Notes: generated by a model not told the origin, from the sequence alone. 64,000 nucleotides of DNA from Streptomyces sp. S.PB5 (GCF_030403745.1 NZ_JAQMWP010000020.1:1-64000), one strand, 5' to 3'; counted from the first letter of the stretch, positions 54,943-64,000 are shown. Made by a program: numbers and translations.

Positions 54943-56247
54943 GTGACAACGACGCACCGCAGCGCACGAAGAGCGGCGGTCCTCGCCGCGCTGGTCACCG
55001 TCCTCGGCACGTCCCCCGCGGACGCGGCGGAGCTGCCCACGGTGACCGCCACGAGCGAGACGGCCGCGCTGTACGACGACGAGGCCGGCGGCAACTCCGA
55101 CGCCGACGACCCGGCGATCTGGCGCAACCCCGCCGACCCCGGCCGCAGCCTCGTCGTGGCCACCGCCAAGGAGGGCGGACTGCGGGTGTACGACCTGGAC
55201 GCCCGCCTGGTCCAGTCCCTGGCCGCGCCCCAGCCGCCGTCCGCAGACGACGCCCCCGGCCGTTTCAACAACGTCGACCTCGTCGCCGGTCTGCGCACCG
55301 CCACCGGCCGGGCGGACGTGGCCGTGGTGAGCGACCGGGGCAACGACCGACTGCGGATCTACCGCATCGACCCCTCCCGCCCGGGCGGCCCGCTGACCGA
55401 CGTCACCGACCCGGCCGCCGCGCCCGTGTTCTCCGCCGACCAGGCCGAGATCAACGACCAGCGCACGGCGTACGGCCTGGCCACCTGGAAGGACACGGCC
55501 ACAGGACGGTCGTACGCCCTGGTCAGTCAGCGGGAGCGGACGCGGCTCGCGCTCCTCGAACTCGTCCCGGCCGCCGGCGGCACCGTCGGCTACCGCAAGG
55601 TCCGCACCCTCGACCTCCCGACCGCCTTCCGCCTGCCCGACGGCACGTCCTGGACGCCCTGCCTGGAACCCGGCGAACTCCCGCAGACCGAGGGCATGGT
55701 CGTGGACCCGGCCACCGGCACGCTCTACGCGGGCCAGGAGGACATCGGCATCTGGCGGCTGCGCGCGGACCTCACCGGCAGGCCGGCCCTCATCGACAAG
55801 GTCAAGGAGTACGGCGTCCCCGGGACGTACGACGAGGAGACCGAGGAGTGCACGCCAGGCGCCGACCCCGGCTACGGCGGCAAGCGGCTGTCCTCCGACG
55901 TCGAGGGGCTGACGCTCTATCAGGAGCGGGACGATGACGGGTACTTGCTCGCCTCCAGCCAGGGTGACAACACCTTCGCGCTGTACGACCGTGAGGTGGG
56001 CGAGGACAACGAGTACGAGGGCGGATTCCGCGTCGCGGCGGCCTCGGGCACGCTCGACGGCGTGCAGGAGTGCGACGGGGCCGCCGTACTGAACGCGCCC
56101 CTCGGCGCCCGGTATCCGCGTGGTCTGCTCGTGGTCCAGGACGGGCAGGAGACGCCCGAGGTGCCGGACGGAGAGGGCGGCACGCGCACGGCGACCGGCT
56201 TCAAGTTCGTCGACCTCGGCACCGTGGTGGACGCCGCCGACATGTGA
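54943..56247 (+). CDS. Beta-propeller phytase, secreted
   Basis: This 434-residue protein has a signal peptide (RRAAVLAALVTVLG, likely cleaved after ADA near residue 28) and a six-bladed beta-propeller with acidic calcium/phosphate-binding segments (NSDADDPAIWRNP; FNNVDLVAGL; DRGNDRLRIYRID; LPQTEGMVVDP; SSDVEGLTLY). It would hydrolyse phytate outside the cell. The GTG start follows AAGGAAG. A 12-bp hairpin follows the gene. Confidence 0.92.
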   Translation: MTTTHRSARRAAVLAALVTVLGTSPADAAELPTVTATSETAALYDDEAGGNSDADDPAIWRNPADPGRSLVVATAKEGGLRVYDLDARLVQSLAAPQPPSADDAPGRFNNVDLVAGLRTATGRADVAVVSDRGNDRLRIYRIDPSRPGGPLTDVTDPAAAPVFSADQAEINDQRTAYGLATWKDTATGRSYALVSQRERTRLALLELVPAAGGTVGYRKVRTLDLPTAFRLPDGTSWTPCLEPGELPQTEGMVVDPATGTLYAGQEDIGIWRLRADLTGRPALIDKVKEYGVPGTYDEETEECTPGADPGYGGKRLSSDVEGLTLYQERDDDGYLLASSQGDNTFALYDREVGEDNEYEGGFRVAAASGTLDGVQECDGAAVLNAPLGARYPRGLLVVQDGQETPEVPDGEGGTRTATGFKFVDLGTVVDAADM

Positions 56248-56265
56248 CCGGCACGTGGAGCGGAC

Positions 56266-56295
56266 ACGGCCGCCGGGCGCGTTCCCGGCGGCCGT
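56266..56295 (+). terminator. Hairpin terminator after phytase gene
   Basis: A perfect 12-bp inverted repeat (56266-56277 with 56284-56295) with loop CGCGTT lies 19 bp after the stop. Confidence 0.8.
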
Positions 56296-56365
56296 GCACG
56301 CTGCCGCGCATCTGCGCGATTTGCGGCACCCGGGTGACGAGATCACCATGAGGAGCAGGTGACCC

Positions 56366-58525
56366 ATGGAACCCGTGACCTCGCGCAGATGGCTGCGCGT
56401 CCTCGCCTTCGCCGCGGCGGTGCTCTGCACCCTCGTCGTCACCGTGGCCGCCACCGCCCGTGCCACGGTGGTCTCCCCGGCGTTCTACCGCTCCGTCCTG
56501 GACGAGACATCCGCCTACGACCGGCTCTACGACCAGGTCCTGGTCGATCCGCAGACCGCCCCCGTCACCCGGAGCCTGCTGGCCGGGCTGCCGGTCCCGG
56601 AAGCCGTGGTGACCTCCAACATCAAGCTGGTGCTGCCGCCGGAGACGGTCCGTGACCTCACCGACGAGCAGATCGAGGCCGTGGTCGGCTACCTCAACGG
56701 CGACCGGGACACCCTCGCTCTGACCGTCGACCTGCGGCCGGTGCTGGCCAACATCAACGACCTGGTGCACATCTACTTCGGTGACCTGGTCGCCTCGGTG
56801 CAGGGCCGGGCCGCACCGGACTTCGGGGCGTTCTCGTCCGCCCTGTCCGCCGCCCTGAGGGAGGTGGCCGCCGGTCGCGCCCCCGCCGCGCTGCCCTCTC
56901 TGCCGCTCTCCGAAGCGCAGGCCGACAAGGCCGCCGAGCGCGTTCTCGCCGGCCTGCCCGCACAGGACCGCGAGACGCTGCGCCCCGAGGTCGAAGTCGC
57001 CCTGGCGAACGGGGACATCGGTACCGTGCTCGCCCTCGTGGCCCCCGCCATGGTGACCGAGCGGACCACCGACGCGGCCGCCCGCCTGCGGACGCTCGCC
57101 GGTGGCAGCGGCTGGAACCTGGAGAAGGTCCTCAAGGGCGACCTGGCAGCCGTCCACGACGCCCGCGCCTACACGGCGATCGGTCTCGGCATCGTGGAGG
57201 CCGTGGCCGCCGCGCTGCTGGCCGCCGCCCTCGTGGGACTGTGGGTGACCGGTTCGCACGCGCCCGGCCGCCGTCCGATGCTGCTGGGCTGGGCCCTGGC
57301 CGGGGGCGGGCTGCTCACCGCGCTCGTCGTGGTGGCCGTACGGCTGGTCAGCGGCGGCCGGATCGTCGAGCCGTCGGCGCGCTGGCCGTCGAGCGTGGCC
57401 GAGCTCGTCGACGACCTGCAGTACACGGCCGTCGACGACATGCTGGCGACGGCCCTGGGCACGGCAGCGATCCCCCTGGTCGCCGGGACGCTGCTCGCCG
57501 GGTTCGGATGGGCCCTCCAGGTCCGGCCGGGCCTGCGGACCGTGTCGCCGTACCTGCGGCCCGTGGCCGTCGGCACCAGTGCCGTCGTCCTGGCCGGTCT
57601 CGTGCTGGTGCCGCTCGTGGCGACCCCGTCCGCACCCCGCCGGTGCCAGGGCAGCGCGCGCCTGTGCGACCGGCCCTACGACGAGGTCGCCTACCTGACC
57701 TCGCACAACGCCATGTCGACCACGGTCGACCGGTTCATCGGCCCGCTCCAGGACCCGGCCGTCACCACCCAGCTGGACGACGGGGTGCGTGCCCTCCAGA
57801 TCGACACCTACCGCTGGGAGAAGCCGGAGGAGATCACCGCGCGGCTGAACGACTCCGACTTCTCGGCCGAGCAGCGGGCACTGATCGCCTCCGCGGTCAA
57901 CAAGGTCAATCCGCCCCGAGAAGGGCTGTGGCTGTGCCATGCCGTGTGCCGTGCGGGAGCGGTCGAACTCGTGCCGACGCTGCGGCAGATCGGTGACTGG
58001 ATGCGCGACCATCCGACCGAGGTGCTGACCCTGATCGTCCAGGACGCGATCACGGGGGAGGACACCGCCGGGGCATTCGCGCAGGCCGGTCTGACGGACC
58101 TGGTCCACACACCGGACCCGGATCCCGCCGAACCCTGGCCGACCCTGGGCGAGATGATCGACGACGGCCGGCGACTCGTCGTCTTCGCCGAGCAGGCGGA
58201 CGGCCCGGCGGCCTGGTACCGCAACTTCTACCGCTACGGCATGGAGACCCCGTTCGCCTTCCGCAGCCCCGACGAGATGAGCTGCGTGCCCCACCGGGGC
58301 GGCACCGGCAAACGGCTGTTCCTGCTCAACCACTTCGTCACCGTCGACGGCGGCAGCCGGTTGGACGCGGGCACCGTCAACGCCCGCCGGTACGTGCTGG
58401 ACCGCGTCGACCGGTGCGAGCGGGAGCGGGGGAGAGCGGTGAACTTCATCGCGGTCGACTACACGACGATCGGCGACGCCCGCGGAGCCGTGGACGCGCT
58501 CAACGCCCGCCGTCAGGCCCTGTGA
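56366..58525 (+). CDS. Multi-pass membrane protein with PI-PLC X-like domain
   Basis: This 719-residue protein has an N-terminal membrane segment (about 9-33), an extracytoplasmic helical domain to about 265, four membrane segments (about 270-420), then a PI-PLC X-like domain from about 440 with DEVAYLTSHNAMSTTVDRF (catalytic-type His), VRALQIDTYRW and LWLCHAVCRAG (second His). It is probably a cell-surface phosphodiesterase-like enzyme; the substrate is unknown. It lacks the calcium loop of eukaryotic PLC, as bacterial forms do. Confidence 0.82.
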   Translation: MEPVTSRRWLRVLAFAAAVLCTLVVTVAATARATVVSPAFYRSVLDETSAYDRLYDQVLVDPQTAPVTRSLLAGLPVPEAVVTSNIKLVLPPETVRDLTDEQIEAVVGYLNGDRDTLALTVDLRPVLANINDLVHIYFGDLVASVQGRAAPDFGAFSSALSAALREVAAGRAPAALPSLPLSEAQADKAAERVLAGLPAQDRETLRPEVEVALANGDIGTVLALVAPAMVTERTTDAAARLRTLAGGSGWNLEKVLKGDLAAVHDARAYTAIGLGIVEAVAAALLAAALVGLWVTGSHAPGRRPMLLGWALAGGGLLTALVVVAVRLVSGGRIVEPSARWPSSVAELVDDLQYTAVDDMLATALGTAAIPLVAGTLLAGFGWALQVRPGLRTVSPYLRPVAVGTSAVVLAGLVLVPLVATPSAPRRCQGSARLCDRPYDEVAYLTSHNAMSTTVDRFIGPLQDPAVTTQLDDGVRALQIDTYRWEKPEEITARLNDSDFSAEQRALIASAVNKVNPPREGLWLCHAVCRAGAVELVPTLRQIGDWMRDHPTEVLTLIVQDAITGEDTAGAFAQAGLTDLVHTPDPDPAEPWPTLGEMIDDGRRLVVFAEQADGPAAWYRNFYRYGMETPFAFRSPDEMSCVPHRGGTGKRLFLLNHFVTVDGGSRLDAGTVNARRYVLDRVDRCERERGRAVNFIAVDYTTIGDARGAVDALNARRQAL

Positions 58526-58613
58526 AGTGGCCGGTCCGCCGGGCGGCCCCCACGATGGACATGGCCACAAGGCGGCGAAAGCCCTCGAACGCCGACGGAA
58601 GGAACCTCATCGC

Positions 58614-59258
58614 ATGAGCGCCGATGTGTCGCAGCCCAGGGATCCATCGCGACGGCGCCGCGCCGCGAGCGCGCTCGCCGGGCTCGTCCTGGCAGCCGTG
58701 GGTGCGGCCGCACTGGTGTCCTGCAGTACGGACAGCGGTGAGGACGAGAGCGCCTCGTTCAGCCCGACCCCCACCGCGGCCGACACCGCGTCGTTCTCCG
58801 GCACGCCACCGTCCGCCCTCGCCTCGCTCGGCGCGTCCGTCAAGGCGTCCGCCCAGGGCGCGGCCTCGGCCGCGGCCTCCTCCGCCTCCGCACGCGCCTC
58901 CGCCTTCGAGGCGTCGGTCTCCGCGGAGGCCGCGCGCGCCAACGCGGCGGCACAGCAGGAGCTCGAGGACGTCGACGGACGCGGCAACGCCACGGCGGAC
59001 GTCTCGATGACCGGCCTGCCGCGCTCCGAGACCGGCGGCCTGCTCGCCCTCGTCGTGAGCATCACCAACCGCACCGACGAGACGGCTTCCTACGCGGTCC
59101 AGGTCGACTTCCGCGACCCGGACGGCAAGGTGGTCGAGACCCGCTTCGTCGGCGCGCAGGATCTCGAACCGGGGGAGAAGGCGCAGCCGCTGGCCATCAG
59201 CCGCAAGCCTGCCGAGCCGAAACTCACGGCCGAGATCGCCAAGGCCCAGCGGTACTGA
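58614..59258 (+). CDS. Lipoprotein with Ala/Ser-rich linker and FxLYD-like domain
   Basis: This 214-residue protein has a basic N-terminus, a hydrophobic core, and lipobox AALVSC (Cys about 39). A low-complexity Ala/Ser segment (about 75-120, coiled or extended) links to a C-terminal beta domain (VSITNRTDETASYAVQVDF; GAQDLEPGEKAQPLAIS) that looks like FxLYD. Function is unknown. No second gene is close enough for an operon. The 190 bp after it hold only the next promoter. Confidence 0.78.
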   Translation: MSADVSQPRDPSRRRRAASALAGLVLAAVGAAALVSCSTDSGEDESASFSPTPTAADTASFSGTPPSALASLGASVKASAQGAASAAASSASARASAFEASVSAEAARANAAAQQELEDVDGRGNATADVSMTGLPRSETGGLLALVVSITNRTDETASYAVQVDFRDPDGKVVETRFVGAQDLEPGEKAQPLAISRKPAEPKLTAEIAKAQRY

Positions 59259-59448
59259 TCCCGGTACGGCCGAGCCTGCCGCGGGGCATGTGGTCACCTG
59301 TCTGGCCCAGTCGGGGGGCGCGGGAGGGCGATGACCGGGCCGTGGTGGCCGGGTGCGTCCCTGACCCTGAAAGACCAAGCTCGGTCGGCCCGGCGTCGAA
59401 TGCCTCGACCAGGACCGCACCCCCTGCCCACGGCACTAGCGTGAACGC

Positions 59449-60258
59449 ATGAGCGATCAGGGTCCTGCCCATGGCTTCACGTCGGTCGACGCGCAATCCA
59501 GGCCCGGGGACTGGGTGCGGGTCCTGGACCGGGTCGGCGCGGAGCCGTTCTACGCCGCCTACAAGCAGCGGTTGCAGGAGCTGTTGCGTCCCACGGCGGG
59601 CGGGCTGTTCCTGGAGGTCGGAGCGGGGACGGGGGACGCGGCCCTGGCCCTGCGTTCACGTTGGGGGGCCGAGGCCGTCGCGGTCGACAGTTCGTCGACG
59701 ATGGTCGCGCAGGCGAGGGCACGGGGGCTCACGCGGGCCGCCGTCGCGGATGGACATCAACTGCCCTTCAGGGGTGGCCGGTTCGACGGTGCGTGGGCCG
59801 ACCGCGTCCTCCAGCACGTCGCCGACCCGGACCGGGTGCTGGACGAACTGCTTCGAGTGGTCCGCCCCGGCGGCCGGATCGCGTTGGCCGACCCGGACTA
59901 CGACACACAAGTACTCGACATCGACGACCAGGACCTCGCCCGCCGTGTCCTGCGCTATCGCGCCGACGTGTCGCTGCGCAACGGCACGCTCGCCCATCGG
60001 CACGCCGGACTGCTCACGGCTCGCGGCCTCCGGGACCTCACCGTCGAGGCCCGGACTCTTGTCGTACGCGACCCGTCGGCGGTCGACAACGTCATGGGGC
60101 TGCGCACGTGGGCCCACACGGCCGCGGCCCGAGGTCACCTCGGGCTCACGGACGCGGACCGCTTCGTGGTCCAGTTCGACGAGGCCGTACGCACAGGCGG
60201 GTTCACCTACGCCGTCACGTTCTTCCTCACCGCCGGGACACTGCCGCATCCGCTGTGA
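59449..60258 (+). CDS. SAM-dependent methyltransferase (class I)
   Basis: This 269-residue protein has motif I FLEVGAGTGDAALAL (about 49-63), AVDSSSTMVAQARARG, the DGAWADRVLQHVADP segment and PGGRIALADPDYD. The target is unknown. ATG 59449 has no clear Shine-Dalgarno; a TAGCGT -10-like hexamer stands about 7 bp upstream, so the mRNA may be leaderless. Confidence 0.85.
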   Translation: MSDQGPAHGFTSVDAQSRPGDWVRVLDRVGAEPFYAAYKQRLQELLRPTAGGLFLEVGAGTGDAALALRSRWGAEAVAVDSSSTMVAQARARGLTRAAVADGHQLPFRGGRFDGAWADRVLQHVADPDRVLDELLRVVRPGGRIALADPDYDTQVLDIDDQDLARRVLRYRADVSLRNGTLAHRHAGLLTARGLRDLTVEARTLVVRDPSAVDNVMGLRTWAHTAAARGHLGLTDADRFVVQFDEAVRTGGFTYAVTFFLTAGTLPHPL

Positions 60259-60292
60259 CTCGGGTCGGCTGCGGGGACACCCCGGAGTGACC

Positions 60293-61279
60293 TCACCCGC
60301 GCCCGTCCGCCGCGGGCCGGGCCTTTGAGCGGAAGGTGCGCCGGTAGGTGTCCGGGGGCACGCCGACCGTGCGGTTGAAGTGCCGGCGCAGTGTCGTCGC
60401 GGTACCCATGCCGGTGGTCGTCGCGATCGTGTCGACGCTGTCGTCCGTGGCCTCCAGCAACTCCTGGGCGCGGCGGATCCGCTGGATCAGCAGCCACTGC
60501 AGGGGAGTGGTCCCGGTGGCGGCCCGGAAGTGCCGGCCCAGATGGCGGGAGCTCATCCGGGCCTGACGGGCCAGGTCCTCGACCGTCAGGGGTTGGTCGA
60601 GGCGCTCCACCACCCAGGGCAACAGCGCACCCAGCGGATGGTCGTCCCGCTCGGGCACCGGCGTGGCCACGAACTGCGCCTGACCGCCTGCCCGGTGCGG
60701 CGGCACGACGAGACGGCGGGCGGCGGCATTGGCCACCGCCGAGCCGTGGTCGAGGCGCAGGAGATGGAGGCACAGGTCCATGGCGGCGGCCTTGCCGGCG
60801 GAGGTGAGAACGCTGCCGTTGTCGACGTAGAGGACGTCCGGATCGACCGTCACTTCCGGATGGCGGGCGGCGAGCACATCGGTGTGCGCCCAGTGCGTGG
60901 TCGCCCGCTTGCCGTCCAGCAGACCGGCGGCGGCCAGTACGAACGCCCCGGTGCACAGCGAGGCCACCCGCGCCCCGGCCTCGTACGCGGCTCGCACCGC
61001 CTCGACCAGCTTGCCCGGGGGCTCCACATCGACGTCCGCCCAGCCGGGGACGATCACGGTGTCGGCGTCCCGGAGCCGGTCGAGCCCCTGATCGGGCTCC
61101 AGCCGGAACCGTCCGACCTGCACCGCCTGCGTCCCGCACACGGTGACGTCGTACCAGGGCACGTCCACCCCGACGGGAGCGGAACCGAAGACCTCGCAGG
61201 CCATGGACAGTTCGAAGTGCAGCATGCCGTCGGTGACGGCCAGCGCGACAGTGGGCATGTCCGAAAGTGTACGGGGCAT
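60293..61279 (-). CDS. GlxA/FtrA-type AraC-family regulator with DJ-1/PfpI-like domain
   Basis: This regulator of about 328 residues has an N-terminal class I glutamine amidotransferase-like domain (MLHFELSMACEVFG; nucleophile-elbow region ASLCTGAFVLAAAGLLDG) and a C-terminal AraC helix-turn-helix pair (LARQARMSSRHLGRHFRAAT; TTGMGTATTLRRHFN). ATG 61279 follows GGAA; 61258 and GTG 61297 are in-frame alternatives. It is divergent from the reductase-like gene, which it may control. Confidence 0.87.
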   Translation of the reverse strand: MPRTLSDMPTVALAVTDGMLHFELSMACEVFGSAPVGVDVPWYDVTVCGTQAVQVGRFRLEPDQGLDRLRDADTVIVPGWADVDVEPPGKLVEAVRAAYEAGARVASLCTGAFVLAAAGLLDGKRATTHWAHTDVLAARHPEVTVDPDVLYVDNGSVLTSAGKAAAMDLCLHLLRLDHGSAVANAAARRLVVPPHRAGGQAQFVATPVPERDDHPLGALLPWVVERLDQPLTVEDLARQARMSSRHLGRHFRAATGTTPLQWLLIQRIRRAQELLEATDDSVDTIATTTGMGTATTLRRHFNRTVGVPPDTYRRTFRSKARPAADGRG

Positions 61280-61360
61280 GTCGTTCCGGACACTCACGGT
61301 GCGGTGGCCGGGGCCGCCAGGATGTTCTCAGTCGATCAGGCGAGCAACGGGGGAGAACCC

Positions 61361-62392
61361 ATGGGAACGGCACGAACGGTGACGGTGTACGGCGCTTACG
61401 GGCACACGGGACGCTTCGTGGTGGCGCATCTGCGGGAGCGCGGGTTCGTCCCCGTGCTCGCGGGCCGCGACGCCGTCAGACTCAAGGAGCTGGCGGAATC
61501 CTTCCCCGGCCTGGACGTCCGTCCGGCAGCGGTCGACGACCCCGCCTCCCTCGACCGCGCCCTCGCCGGCGCCGACGCGGTGATCAACTGCGCGGGCCCC
61601 TTCGCCACGACCGCGGCCCCGGTGATCGAGGCCGCGCTGCGCGCCGGCATCCCGTACGTCGACGTGGCGGCCGAGATCGAGGCCAACGCCGACACGTTCA
61701 CGCACTTCTCGGACCGCGCCCGGGAGGCGGGAGCCGTGATCGTCCCCGCGATGGCCTTCTACGGCGGCCTCGGTGATCTGCTGGCCACCGCCGCGATGGG
61801 CGAGTGGACCTCGGCCGACGAGGCGAACATCGCCTACGGACTGAGCAGTTGGCACCCCACCTCCGGCACCCGCGCCGCGGGCGCGGTCTCCCACGAGCGG
61901 CGAGGCGGCCGACGCGTCCGCTTCACGAAGGGCCGGCTGGCCTACCACGACGAGCAGCCGACCGTCCTGTCCTGGCCCTTCCCCGAGCCGATGGGCACGA
62001 AGGACGTGGTCGCGGAATTCACCATGGCCGACGTGGTCACCCTGCCCAGCCATCTCGCCATCCCCGAGGTCCGCACCCACATGGCGACCGTGGCCGCCCA
62101 GGACCTGTCGACCCCCGGCACTCCCGCACCGGCCGCGACCGATGCCGAGGGACGGTCGGACCAGACCTTCCTCGTCGACGCCGTCGTACGCTCCGGCGCC
62201 GACGAACGCCGCGCCGTGGCCACGGGACAGGACATCTACGCCGTCACCGCGCCTCTCGCCGTGGAGGCCGTCCACCGCATCCTCACCGGGCGGACCCGTA
62301 CCGTCGGAGTCGCCTCCGCCGGAGCGATCTTCGACGCCTCCGACTTCCTGCGCGCACTGTCCCCGCACGTCACCTTCGAACTGCTTCGGTAG
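61361..62392 (+). CDS. Saccharopine dehydrogenase-like NAD(P)-binding protein
   Basis: This 343-residue protein has an N-terminal Rossmann motif VYGAYGHTGRFVVAHL (about 9-24), then NCAGPF and IPYVDVAAE, typical of the saccharopine dehydrogenase-like/trans-acting enoyl reductase group. Substrate is unknown. The start follows GGGGGAGAA. It is divergent from the GlxA-type regulator (81-bp gap). Confidence 0.85.
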   Translation: MGTARTVTVYGAYGHTGRFVVAHLRERGFVPVLAGRDAVRLKELAESFPGLDVRPAAVDDPASLDRALAGADAVINCAGPFATTAAPVIEAALRAGIPYVDVAAEIEANADTFTHFSDRAREAGAVIVPAMAFYGGLGDLLATAAMGEWTSADEANIAYGLSSWHPTSGTRAAGAVSHERRGGRRVRFTKGRLAYHDEQPTVLSWPFPEPMGTKDVVAEFTMADVVTLPSHLAIPEVRTHMATVAAQDLSTPGTPAPAATDAEGRSDQTFLVDAVVRSGADERRAVATGQDIYAVTAPLAVEAVHRILTGRTRTVGVASAGAIFDASDFLRALSPHVTFELLR

Positions 62393-62536
62393 CGGCGGGC
62401 ATCAACAGCGGTGCGGTAGATCTGAGATGGTGCCCTGGTGAGGTGAACGCGCCTCCTGGTGACGGCAGTTGATGTGCGAAGCTGTCCCCGGTCAGTCGCG
62501 GCGAGGGGCCGTGGCGGTCGTCGAGGGGAGTCCGGG

Positions 62537-63337
62537 GTGACCGGGGACGGCGTGCGTGCCGAGCGGATCGACCCCAGCAGACCGCACCCCGCCCGGATCT
62601 ACGACTACCTGCTGGGCGGCAAGGACCACTACGAGGTCGACCGGCGTGCCGGCGACGAACTCGCGGCCGCCGCACCCGAGGTACGGATCGGTCTGCGCGC
62701 CAACCGCGCCTTCCTGCAGCGCGCCGTCCGCCACCTGGTGGCCGACGAGGGCGTCCGCCAGATCATCGACATCGGCACCGGACTTCCCACCTCGCCGAAC
62801 GTGCACGAGGTCGCCCATGAGGTGGCGTCCGACGTGCGCGTCGCGTACGTCGACAACGACCCCATCGTCAAGACACACGGCGACGCGCTTCTGACCAGCG
62901 GCGGCACGACGAGCATCGTCCTCGGCGACCTGCGCGACCCGCAGGCCGTCCTGGGGCACCCCGAGATCCGCGAGGCCATCGACTTCGACAGGCCGATCGC
63001 CCTGCTCCTCGTCGCCGTCGTTCACTTCCTCACGGACGCCGACGAGCCGTGGCAGATCATCGCCACCCTCCGCGACGCCCTCCCGCCCGGCAGCTTCCTG
63101 GCCCTCTCCCATGCGACCGGCGACTTCGCGGACCGCACCGCGGCCCAGGCCGTCTACAGCAAGGCCACCGCCAGCCTCAACCTCCGCACCCGAGCCGAGA
63201 TCGAGCGATTGTTCGACGGCTTCGACCTGATCGACCCCGGCCTGTCCCAGGCCCCGTTCTGGCGCCCGGACGCCCCACCGCCGGCCGGCTCGGAACAGAT
63301 CGGCTTCTACGGCGGAGTGGCACGCAAGCTCGGCTGA
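62537..63337 (+). CDS. DUF574 (SAV2177-type) SAM-dependent methyltransferase-like protein
   Basis: This 266-residue protein of a family expanded in Streptomyces has PHPARIYDYLLGGKDHYEVD near the N-terminus, IIDIGTGLPTSPNVHEVA (motif I-like) and VAYVDNDPIVKTHGDALL. The function is unknown. GTG 62537 with GGGGAG upstream is preferred to the frame start at 62459. Confidence 0.87.
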   Translation: MTGDGVRAERIDPSRPHPARIYDYLLGGKDHYEVDRRAGDELAAAAPEVRIGLRANRAFLQRAVRHLVADEGVRQIIDIGTGLPTSPNVHEVAHEVASDVRVAYVDNDPIVKTHGDALLTSGGTTSIVLGDLRDPQAVLGHPEIREAIDFDRPIALLLVAVVHFLTDADEPWQIIATLRDALPPGSFLALSHATGDFADRTAAQAVYSKATASLNLRTRAEIERLFDGFDLIDPGLSQAPFWRPDAPPPAGSEQIGFYGGVARKLG

Positions 63338-63386
63338 ACGGCCAGTACGGGCTGGAGACGATGGCCGCTCACTGACCACCGAGCAC

Positions 63387-63423
63387 TTGATAGGCAAGTG
63401 ACGACTTGCCTATGGTGTCGGTC
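63387..63423 (+). promoter_or_regulatory. Promoter with ArsR-type operator, probably leaderless
   Basis: TTGATA (63387-63392) and TATGGT (63411-63416) are 18 bp apart. Between and overlapping them is the perfect inverted repeat ATAGGCAAGT-GACG-ACTTGCCTAT (63390-63413). The -10 lies 7 bp before ATG 63424, so transcription would begin at or next to the start codon. Confidence 0.75.
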
Positions 63424-63717
63424 ATGGCAGAGGATGTCTTCAAGGCGCTGGCCGACCCCACTCGTCGGCGCATCCTCGACGAACTGGTGGAGCGCAACGG
63501 CCAGACCCTGTTCGAGATCTGCACACGGCTGGTGACCAAGCACGGGCTGGGCCTGTCCCGCCAGGCGGTCAGCCAGCATCTGGCCGTGCTCGAATCGGCG
63601 GGTCTCGTCGTCTCGCGACGCCAGGGCCGCTACAAGTTCCACGACCTGAACACCGAACCCCTTGAGCTCATCGTGACCCGATGGCTCAGGCCCGAGGCAC
63701 CGGAGAGCACCCCATGA
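63424..63717 (+). CDS. ArsR-family repressor
   Basis: This 97-residue winged-helix regulator has DVFKALADPTRRRILDELVE, the recognition helix GLSRQAVSQHLAVLESAGLV and wing SRRQGRYKFHDLN. It lacks metal-binding cysteines, so a non-metal ligand or protein contact is likely, as for ArsR proteins paired with VOC or SRPBCC genes. Autoregulation is suggested by the palindrome over its promoter. The stop overlaps the VOC start (ATGA). Confidence 0.9.
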   Translation: MAEDVFKALADPTRRRILDELVERNGQTLFEICTRLVTKHGLGLSRQAVSQHLAVLESAGLVVSRRQGRYKFHDLNTEPLELIVTRWLRPEAPESTP

Positions 63718-64000
63718 GGATCCACCTGACGAGCGTCTTCGTCGACGACCAGGAGACGGCCCTGCGCTTCTACACGGATGTGCTGGGCTTCGTGAAGAAG
63801 CACGACGTCCCGCTGGGTGAGCACAGGTGGCTCACCGTGGTCTCACCGGAGAACCCCGACGGCACCGAACTGCTCCTCGAACCCTCCGGCCACCCCGCCG
63901 TGCAGCCGTACAAGACGGCGCTGGTCGAGGACGGCATCCCGGCGGCCGCCTTCGCCGTGGACGACGTGCAGGCGGAGTACGACCGGCTGAGCGCGCTCGG
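63714..64000 (+). CDS. VOC-superfamily (glyoxalase/dioxygenase-like) protein, cut by window edge
   Basis: Ninety-five codons are visible. The start IHLTSVFVDDQETALRFYTD, then DVLGFVKKHDVPLGEHRWLT and GTELLLEPSGHP, are typical of the first half of a vicinal-oxygen-chelate domain, with possible metal ligands H4 and E near residue 55. It is translationally coupled to the ArsR gene. The rest lies outside the window. Confidence 0.88.
   Translation, partial: MRIHLTSVFVDDQETALRFYTDVLGFVKKHDVPLGEHRWLTVVSPENPDGTELLLEPSGHPAVQPYKTALVEDGIPAAAFAVDDVQAEYDRLSAL

Overview
The window is very GC-rich actinobacterial chromosome, almost certainly Streptomyces or a close relative. The evidence is GC-saturated third codon positions, GTG starts, GGAGG ribosome sites, ATGA/GTGA-coupled operons, DUF574/TerD/BON-CBS families, and a single TTA (bldA) codon noticed. 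No rRNA, tRNA, insertion sequence, CRISPR array or phage gene was seen.

About 1-49.5 kb is a hypoxia/dormancy island resembling the mycobacterial DosR regulon and the S. coelicolor OsdR-type stress region. From left to right it holds: the end of an alcohol dehydrogenase and a proton-translocating transhydrogenase (pntAA-pntAB-pntB); a leftward 2-oxoacid:ferredoxin oxidoreductase operon (porG-porA-porB plus a GltD-like iron-sulfur flavoprotein); universal stress proteins; stand-alone cyclic-nucleotide-binding-domain proteins; an ABC-2 exporter; CBS-BON proteins; carbamate kinase; a SulP transporter; a GNAT/acyl-CoA synthetase fusion; a flavodoxin-domain protein; an Acg-like nitroreductase, an Rv1733c-like membrane protein and Hsp20; and a leftward eight-gene group 3b-type NiFe hydrogenase operon (beta, cNMP-like protein, gamma, small, large, CBS-BON, hypD, hypE). 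A membrane sensor kinase/response regulator with a DUF308 protein follows, then the maturation protease-hypF-hypC operon, two more USPs with PPDK, an ArsC-like phosphatase, a collapsed SulP gene, anti-sigma/STAS-type proteins, and an unusual copper ATPase with CsoR.

The main discovery is a recurring regulatory element. At least twelve intergenic regions of the island carry a 16-bp palindrome of the form GGGGCCG-NN-CGGCCCC, nearly always as a pair with centres 20-23 bp (mostly exactly 21 bp) apart. The nearer centre usually lies about 67-83 bp from the start codon. This 7-2-7 helical-phase arrangement is what a DosR/OsdR-type NarL-family dimer pair would use. It ties the separate operons into one regulon: electron disposal (H2, ferredoxin, NADPH/NADH), ATP economy (PPDK, carbamate kinase), nucleotide sensing (USP, CBS, cNMP-like) and protein protection. 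The regulator itself is not obviously in the window; the two-component pair present has a different palindrome of its own.

From about 49.5 kb to the end lie ordinary Streptomyces genes: a general-stress protein, TerD, a DUF899 protein, a large AAA/TPR protein with the TTA codon, a beta-propeller phytase, a PI-PLC-like membrane protein, a lipoprotein, methyltransferases, a GlxA-type regulator, a saccharopine-dehydrogenase-like protein, and an ArsR-VOC pair cut by the right edge.
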